DNA of 33,732 bases, taken from Chloroflexota bacterium (GTDB taxonomy: Bacteria > Chloroflexota > Dehalococcoidia > JACQGW01). Positions 30,039 to 33,732 of the stretch are shown here, one piece after another. The notes below the pieces were generated by a model that saw only the letters and a list, made by a program, of their open reading frames with translations, was not told where the DNA came from and did not search any database. The stretch lies in the NCBI GenBank assembly GCA_016199325.1, contig JACQGW010000430.1, forward strand, positions 1-33,732, written 5' to 3'. The position numbers and the translations under genes are program-made. How positions within the stretch are numbered: the stretch's first letter is position 1; each line of letters begins with the position of its first letter.

Positions 30039-32152
30039 TGGTCGCGATAGCCGATGAGACGCGCCGAGCTCAGGACGACCGCCACGGTGCTCAGGTTGTG
30101 GACGATGGCACCTACCAGCGGTGAGATGACGCCGAGGGCGCCAAGGACGACGCCGAGGATGTTGACGCCGATGGCCGTCGCGAAATTCCCGCGCACCACT
30201 CCCAGCGTGTGGCGGCTGATCCGCATGGCTGCCGGGAGTTGCCGCAGGTCGTCGCCGGCGAGGGCGACATCCGCCGCTTCGATGGCGACGTCGCTGCCGG
30301 CGGTGCCAAGGGCGATCCCGACGTCGGCCGTCGCCAGCGCCGGGGCGTCGTTGATCCCGTCTCCGACCATCGCGACGCAGTAGCCGGCGGTCTGGAGCTC
30401 GCGGATCAGGGCGAGCTTGTCCTCGGGCAGGACCCCGGCCCGGCACTCGCGCAGGCCGACGACACGGGCCACGCGCTCGGCCGCCGCCACCCGATCGCCG
30501 GTCGCCAATACCAGCCGTCGGACGCCGGTTTGCTCCAGCTCCGCCACCGCCCGGCGGGCCTCCGGCCGGACGGTTTCGGCGATTCCGATCAATCCGACGA
30601 TCCCGTCGTCGAGCGCCACCCAGAGCACCGACTCGCCGGGCGCTTCGGGGAGGTCGAGCTCTGGTGATCGAGCGCCGATCAGCCGCATCAGCCGTTTGCT
30701 GCCCACCGTGACCGCTGCGCCGTGTACGCGCGCCCGAACGCCTAGGCCGATCAGCGATTCCTCGTCGCTCGACAGCGCGAGGTCTATGCCGTCCTGCTCC
30801 GCCCGCTGGCGCACGGCGGCGGCGAACGGGTGGCGGTAGTGGCGCTCAGCGGCGGCGGCCAGCGCCAGCACGTGCTCTGCAGACAGGTCGGGGCGCAGCG
30901 CGACCACCCGATTGACGTGTGGAGCGCCCGTCGTCAAGGTCCCGGTCTTGTCGAACACCACGGCGTCCAGGCGTGCAGCCGCCTCCAGGTAGCGGCCGCC
31001 CTTGATGAGAATGCCCCGGCCGGCGGCGTTGCCGATGGCGGCGCCAACGGCGGTCGGCGTGGCCAATCCGGCGGCGCAGGGGCAGGCGATGACCAGCATG
31101 CTCAGGCTTCGGCGGACGTCCCGCGTGAGCAGGAAAACCAGCGCCGAGAGCGCAAAGGAGAAGGGCACGAAGCGATCGGCAAAGTGGTCGGCGGCGCGCT
31201 GGATCGGCGCTCGGTGCTCCCGGGCCTCCTCGACGCGCCGGATGATCCGCCCGACCGCCGTCTGGTCCCCGACGGCCGTTGCTCGCACGACGAGGTGGCC
31301 CGCCTCGACCACGGTCCCGGCGAAGACCTGCTCGCCCTCGCCGCGCGTCACCGGCGCCGCCTCCCCGGTGATCGGCGCCTGATTCAGCGCCGCCCGGCCG
31401 TCGACGACGATCCCGTCGACGGCGATTCTCTCCCCTTCGTGCGCGATGACCAGGTCGCCGACCTGCACGTCGGCCAGGGGCACACGTACCTCCTGCCCGG
31501 CGACCAGGATCCAGGCCCACTCCTCCCCGAGCGACAGCAGGTCGCGGATGGCCCGGCGCGACCGACGCAGGGTGAGCGCCTGGAGAAGATCGCCGAGGTT
31601 GATCAGCCAGACGACGACGAGGCCCGTGAGACTTTCGCGCAACAGCAGCGACGTGAGGGTGGCGCTGCTGATGAGCGTATCCATGTCGGCCCGCCGCTCA
31701 CGAAGGAGGGAAAGGATGCCACGGCGGAAGATCGGGTAGCCGGCCAGCAGCGTCGTCAGCGAGCCGAGGCTGACCAGCGGCGCTGCGGCCAGGAACGGCC
31801 CGCCGGCCAGGAGTCGCCCGATGAAGAGGCCGCCGAGGACCGCGCCACTGGCAACCAGACGCAGCACCTCCCCACCAAAGCCCGCCTCACCCTCTTCGCC
31901 TCTCAGGACCCGTGCTCGCGCGAGCGATGGGGCGCCAACAATCGTCTGGACGATCGCGGCGACGTGGAGCGTGCCTGGGTCGAACTGCACGAGGACGCGG
32001 CCACTGGCTGGATTCGCCAGGACACGCCGAACGCCGGGGAGCGCGGCCACGGCGTCCTCGATGGCCTGCGCCCGCGCCGGCGATAGGTACAGTCCTCGCA
32101 CACTCAGCCGAACGCGGCCAGGAAGCGCCGCAACCACGATCACCCCGCGCAT
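29900..32152 (-). CDS. P1B-type metal-transporting ATPase, CtpC-like
   Basis: This pump of about 750 residues has an N-terminal HMA2-like domain (3-80, LPGRVRLSVRG), then membrane helices, the actuator loop ITGEAAPV, the CPC transport motif (357-359, IACPCAAGLATPTA), phosphorylation DKTGT (401-405), an HP-type HYRHPFAA motif, VGDGINDAPALA, and the last helices GNFATAIGVNILG...VHNLSTVAVVLSSARLIGY. That last pattern recalls mycobacterial CtpC (Mn/Zn export), though the metal cannot be fixed. The ATG at 32152 is preferred over the earlier open frame because it lies beside GGGAG and starts the domain. The last 45 residues (PAPTSSRSTVRRSRP...) are low complexity and antisense to the HMA2 gene, probably an extension after loss of a stop. 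Confidence 0.92.
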   Translation of the reverse strand: MRGVIVVAALPGRVRLSVRGLYLSPARAQAIEDAVAALPGVRRVLANPASGRVLVQFDPGTLHVAAIVQTIVGAPSLARARVLRGEEGEAGFGGEVLRLVASGAVLGGLFIGRLLAGGPFLAAAPLVSLGSLTTLLAGYPIFRRGILSLLRERRADMDTLISSATLTSLLLRESLTGLVVVWLINLGDLLQALTLRRSRRAIRDLLSLGEEWAWILVAGQEVRVPLADVQVGDLVIAHEGERIAVDGIVVDGRAALNQAPITGEAAPVTRGEGEQVFAGTVVEAGHLVVRATAVGDQTAVGRIIRRVEEAREHRAPIQRAADHFADRFVPFSFALSALVFLLTRDVRRSLSMLVIACPCAAGLATPTAVGAAIGNAAGRGILIKGGRYLEAAARLDAVVFDKTGTLTTGAPHVNRVVALRPDLSAEHVLALAAAAERHYRHPFAAAVRQRAEQDGIDLALSSDEESLIGLGVRARVHGAAVTVGSKRLMRLIGARSPELDLPEAPGESVLWVALDDGIVGLIGIAETVRPEARRAVAELEQTGVRRLVLATGDRVAAAERVARVVGLRECRAGVLPEDKLALIRELQTAGYCVAMVGDGINDAPALATADVGIALGTAGSDVAIEAADVALAGDDLRQLPAAMRISRHTLGVVRGNFATAIGVNILGVVLGALGVISPLVGAIVHNLSTVAVVLSSARLIGYRDHHRPAPTSSRSTVRRSRPASPSSSARQMADRSTTAGSKRTSTRPVR

Positions 32153-32223
32153 CCTCTTCTCCCGACGTCGATATGGAGCAGCGCTACCGTCAGCTTCTGC
32201 GAGAGCCCGGCCGTGGGGCGACG

Positions 32224-32430
32224 TCACCCGCCTGGCGGCCGCCAGAGCCAGCGCCAGAAGCCGACGAGCGCCTGTCCCGCCAGCGTTGCACCGACAGCGA
32301 TCGCGAAGATGCGTGCCCAGGCGCCCTGCTGCTGGAGTGAATGCCCCAGCCGGTCCCAGTCAACGGGAGCCGCCTCATGTGCCATAGTCGCCGTGCTCTG
32401 GCTGCTGCAAACCTGCGCTTCTCGGGACAT
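32224..32430 (-). CDS. Small one-helix membrane protein upstream of the metal pump
   Basis: This 68-residue protein has a soluble N-terminal part with Cys8 and one membrane helix near 41-60 (IFAIAVGATLAGQALVGFWRWLW). A strong AAGGAGGAGG precedes the ATG. It lies 71 nt before the ATPase gene and 49 nt after the other small membrane gene, in the same direction, so it is probably co-transcribed. I do not recognise the family. Its position suggests a small pump partner. Confidence 0.7.
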   Translation of the reverse strand: MSREAQVCSSQSTATMAHEAAPVDWDRLGHSLQQQGAWARIFAIAVGATLAGQALVGFWRWLWRPPGG

Positions 32431-32479
32431 GGTCCTCCTCCTTGACGGGTCCGTAGCTGCCCTGCCGGCTCCGCGCTCC

Positions 32480-32758
32480 TCACGGTTCGGTACCGGAGGA
32501 CTCGCCGTGCCTGGCGCTGCGTTCGGCCTCGTACTCGTGCTCCGCAGCAGCCACGAGGTCCTCGACGTCCTCTCGCAGCTCCGCCACGCGTGCTCTCACG
32601 TTCTCTCGAAGGATGAGGCCCTGCTTGATCGCGCTGACGACGACCGGCCAGGCCGTTCGCGTCAGCGCCATGCCAAGGGCGCTGCCGGTGAGGACCGCTG
32701 CCAGCCCCGTGAGGAAAACGTCGCGCGTGCGCACGCTGCCGATTCGGGTGTAGGACAT
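32480..32758 (-). CDS. Small membrane protein, PacL/DUF5132-like layout
   Basis: This 92-residue protein has a membrane segment near 15-45 (DVFLTGLAAVLTGSALGMALTRTAWPVVVSAI), followed by an amphipathic acidic helix (VRARVAELREDVEDLVAAAEHEYEAERS) and an acidic tail (HGESSGTEP). This resembles PacL proteins (DUF1490) encoded beside CtpC pumps in mycobacteria, and DUF5132 proteins; the match is architectural, not a proven homology. GGAGGAAGGAGG precedes the ATG. It is the first gene of the leftward pump operon and follows a promoter overlapping the shared operator. Confidence 0.72.
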   Translation of the reverse strand: MSYTRIGSVRTRDVFLTGLAAVLTGSALGMALTRTAWPVVVSAIKQGLILRENVRARVAELREDVEDLVAAAEHEYEAERSARHGESSGTEP

Positions 32759-32838
32759 TCTCCGTTCCTCCTTCCTCCTGGATGCCGCTCATGGTGCCAA
32801 GGCGAAAGTGTCAAGCGCACTCTCACTAGCACTCCTCA

Positions 32839-32867
32839 TTGACAACCGCGCCCATCGGCATTAGACT
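32839..32867 (+). promoter_or_regulatory. Rightward promoter of the CopD-like gene
   Basis: TTGACA and TAGACT are separated by 17 bases. The following operator begins 9 bases after the -10, the same geometry as at 29449. Confidence 0.65.
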
Positions 32868-32875
32868 GTCGCAGG

Positions 32876-32892
32876 ATTAGACGCCGCTAATA
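32876..32892. promoter_or_regulatory. Imperfect palindromic operator, right end of the metal island
   Basis: ATTAGACGCCGCTAATA shares 13 of 17 bases with the site at 29488, and GCAGG precedes both. It overlaps the leftward -10 and the rightward transcription start, so one bound regulator could control both directions. Confidence 0.65.
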
Positions 32893-32918
32893 TACCATCA
32901 CAGTCGCAGTGAATACAA
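32889..32918 (-). promoter_or_regulatory. Leftward promoter of the small-protein/ATPase operon
   Basis: Reading leftward, TTGTAT and TATATT are separated by 18 bases, and the -10 overlaps the operator. The leader to the first gene would be about 120 nt. Confidence 0.45.
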
Positions 32919-32974
32919 GCTATTCGTTGTTACTAAATCGATCGTCATCTGCCACGTCCAGATGGGAGGATCGC

Positions 32975-33028
32975 ATGCGGACCGATGAGGTTGAAGGGGA
33001 ATCCGATGAGTGCTCTCCCATTCGCTGA
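32975..33028 (+). CDS. Short acidic leader peptide overlapping the CopD-like gene
   Basis: A 17-codon frame, MRTDEVEGESDECSPIR, has GGGAGG five bases before its ATG and ends 23 nt inside the following gene. It is rich in Asp/Glu and has one Cys. Too short to call with confidence, but the ribosome site is better than that of most genes here, so it may be translated and couple or tune the CopD-like gene. Confidence 0.4.
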   Translation: MRTDEVEGESDECSPIR

Positions 33029-33518
33029 ACTGCTTTACGCTGTCCGGCTCATCCACATCGTCGCCGGAGTCGGCTGGCTCGGCGAAGTTGCCGTGATCAA
33101 CTTCGTCCTGGTGCCTGTCCTCCTCAACGCTCGACCTGAAGAGCGGGTCACGCTGCTGGCGCTGGTGTTTCCGAGACTCTTTCGCCTTGCCACAATCCTC
33201 GGCGGGCTGGCGGTCGGGAGCGGCGTGATCTCAGTCCTCTGGTATACGCAGCTGCAGTTCGATCTGCTCATCGCGAGTCGCTGGGGATCGGTCATCACGG
33301 CCGGTGGAGCGCTGGGAACGCTGCTGTACGGTTTCCATCTGTTTCAGGAATCCAGAGCGGAGCGGTCGCTGGCGTCCAATCTCAGAGCCGCGATCAAGTC
33401 GGGCGACACGCCGACCACGACGCGCCTGCTTCGCAGGCTTGCCACTTTCCCGCGCGTCGGGATGGCGCTGCTCCTGATCGCCGTATCGCTGATGGTCGCC
33501 GCCGCCCACCTTTCATGA
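33006..33518 (+). CDS. CopD-like four-helix membrane protein
   Basis: This 170-residue protein has membrane helices at about 10-38, 58-80, 92-113 and 149-168. The first holds RLIHIVAGVGWLGEVAVINFVLVP, with His17 and the WLG pattern seen in CopD/DUF2269-type proteins, and LVFPRLFRLATILGGLAVGSG follows. These families are linked to copper or cytochrome-like functions, but a role here is not proven. The ATG is chosen for AAGGGGA five or six bases upstream; an in-frame ATG seven codons earlier is possible. It is driven from the shared operator region, so it is probably co-regulated with the metal pump. Confidence 0.7.
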   Translation: MSALPFAELLYAVRLIHIVAGVGWLGEVAVINFVLVPVLLNARPEERVTLLALVFPRLFRLATILGGLAVGSGVISVLWYTQLQFDLLIASRWGSVITAGGALGTLLYGFHLFQESRAERSLASNLRAAIKSGDTPTTTRLLRRLATFPRVGMALLLIAVSLMVAAAHLS

Positions 33519-33620
33519 TACGGCTACACCATCGGGGGAAGCACACTTGCCGGTTGATCGGTTGCCATCAAGTGATGGAATCCTGCCCGCGTTTCCGCTG
33601 CGCTCGCTGTGTCCGCCTGC

Positions 33621-33649
33621 TTGACATCCGATGGCGCATCGGCCATAAT
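33621..33649 (+). promoter_or_regulatory. Promoter of tRNA-Gly
   Basis: TTGACA and CATAAT are separated by 17 bases, 12 nt before the tRNA. The rest of the gap after the CopD-like gene (33519-33620) shows no gene. Confidence 0.75.
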
Positions 33650-33661
33650 GCTTACCACCAG

Positions 33662-33732
33662 GCGGGTGTAACTCAGTCGGTAGAGTACCTGCTTCCCAAG
33701 CAGGCTGTCGTGGGTTCGAGTCCCATCACCCG
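33662..33732 (+). tRNA. tRNA-Gly (anticodon CCC), cut at the window end
   Basis: The acceptor strand GCGGGTG pairs with CACCCG at the end of the window; the last paired base and the discriminator lie outside. The anticodon loop is TTCCCAA on a CCTGC/GCAGG stem, and the T arm has GGGTTCGAGTCCC. Confidence 0.95.

Noticed and set aside
30054..32387. Rightward frames across the ATPase gene
   Set aside because: All are antisense shadows of the P1B ATPase, whose motifs are complete.
32805..32840. CIRCE heat-shock operator near CTAGCACTC
   Set aside because: Only one half-site matches; the required inverted half nine bases away is missing.

Overview
The window is about 33.7 kb of GC-rich, densely coded chromosome. 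A Chloroflexota-like bacterium (Thermomicrobia/Sphaerobacter type) is my best guess. The reasons are the mix of a PII-like cyclic-di-AMP receptor, bacterial SH3 proteins and kinases with Thr/Pro-rich extracytoplasmic linkers, a RodZ-like protein with the same linkers, an Aquifex-type aconitase, and frequent GTG/TTG starts. This is inference from gene content; no marker tree was run. There are no phage genes, CRISPR arrays or intact insertion sequences.

Left part (1-7.4 kb): a DUF1156-type DNA methylase, cut by the window edge, overlaps a PD-(D/E)XK nuclease-like gene and looks like the end of a defence locus. A leftward cysE-cysS-scpB operon follows, driven by a near-consensus promoter with a 190-nt leader. 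Decayed antitoxin-like fragments come next, then an HTH/PIN toxin-antitoxin pair and a radical SAM (SPL/Rv2578c-type) protein.

Middle (7.4-16 kb): mostly envelope and signalling genes. They are a small membrane protein, an SH3 protein with an N-terminal Cys cluster, a cyclic-di-AMP receptor, a two-BON-domain protein, a metallophosphoesterase, a receiver-GGDEF regulator, a PknB-type kinase, an MNT/HEPN pair, tRNA-Thr(GGT) and a RodZ-like protein.

Right-middle (16-29.4 kb): mutS (apparently leaderless) with rodZ, ispH with a LysE exporter, an HD phosphohydrolase, a Uma2 protein, an M20 hydrolase, a truncated SDR overlapping an aconitase, and acetyl-CoA synthetase.

Right end (29.4-33.7 kb): a compact metal-transport island. 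A CtpC-like P1B ATPase is preceded by two small one-helix membrane proteins, faces a stand-alone HMA2-like protein, and lies beside a CopD-like membrane protein. Two matching 17-bp operators with near-identical promoter geometry mark both ends, so the island looks like one regulon. A tRNA-Gly(CCC) with a strong promoter closes the window.

Between genes there are several families of degenerate 7-8 nt tandem repeats. They are often arranged as forward and inverted blocks that could fold into long hairpins. They are the most conspicuous non-coding structure here and explain most of the non-genic sequence.
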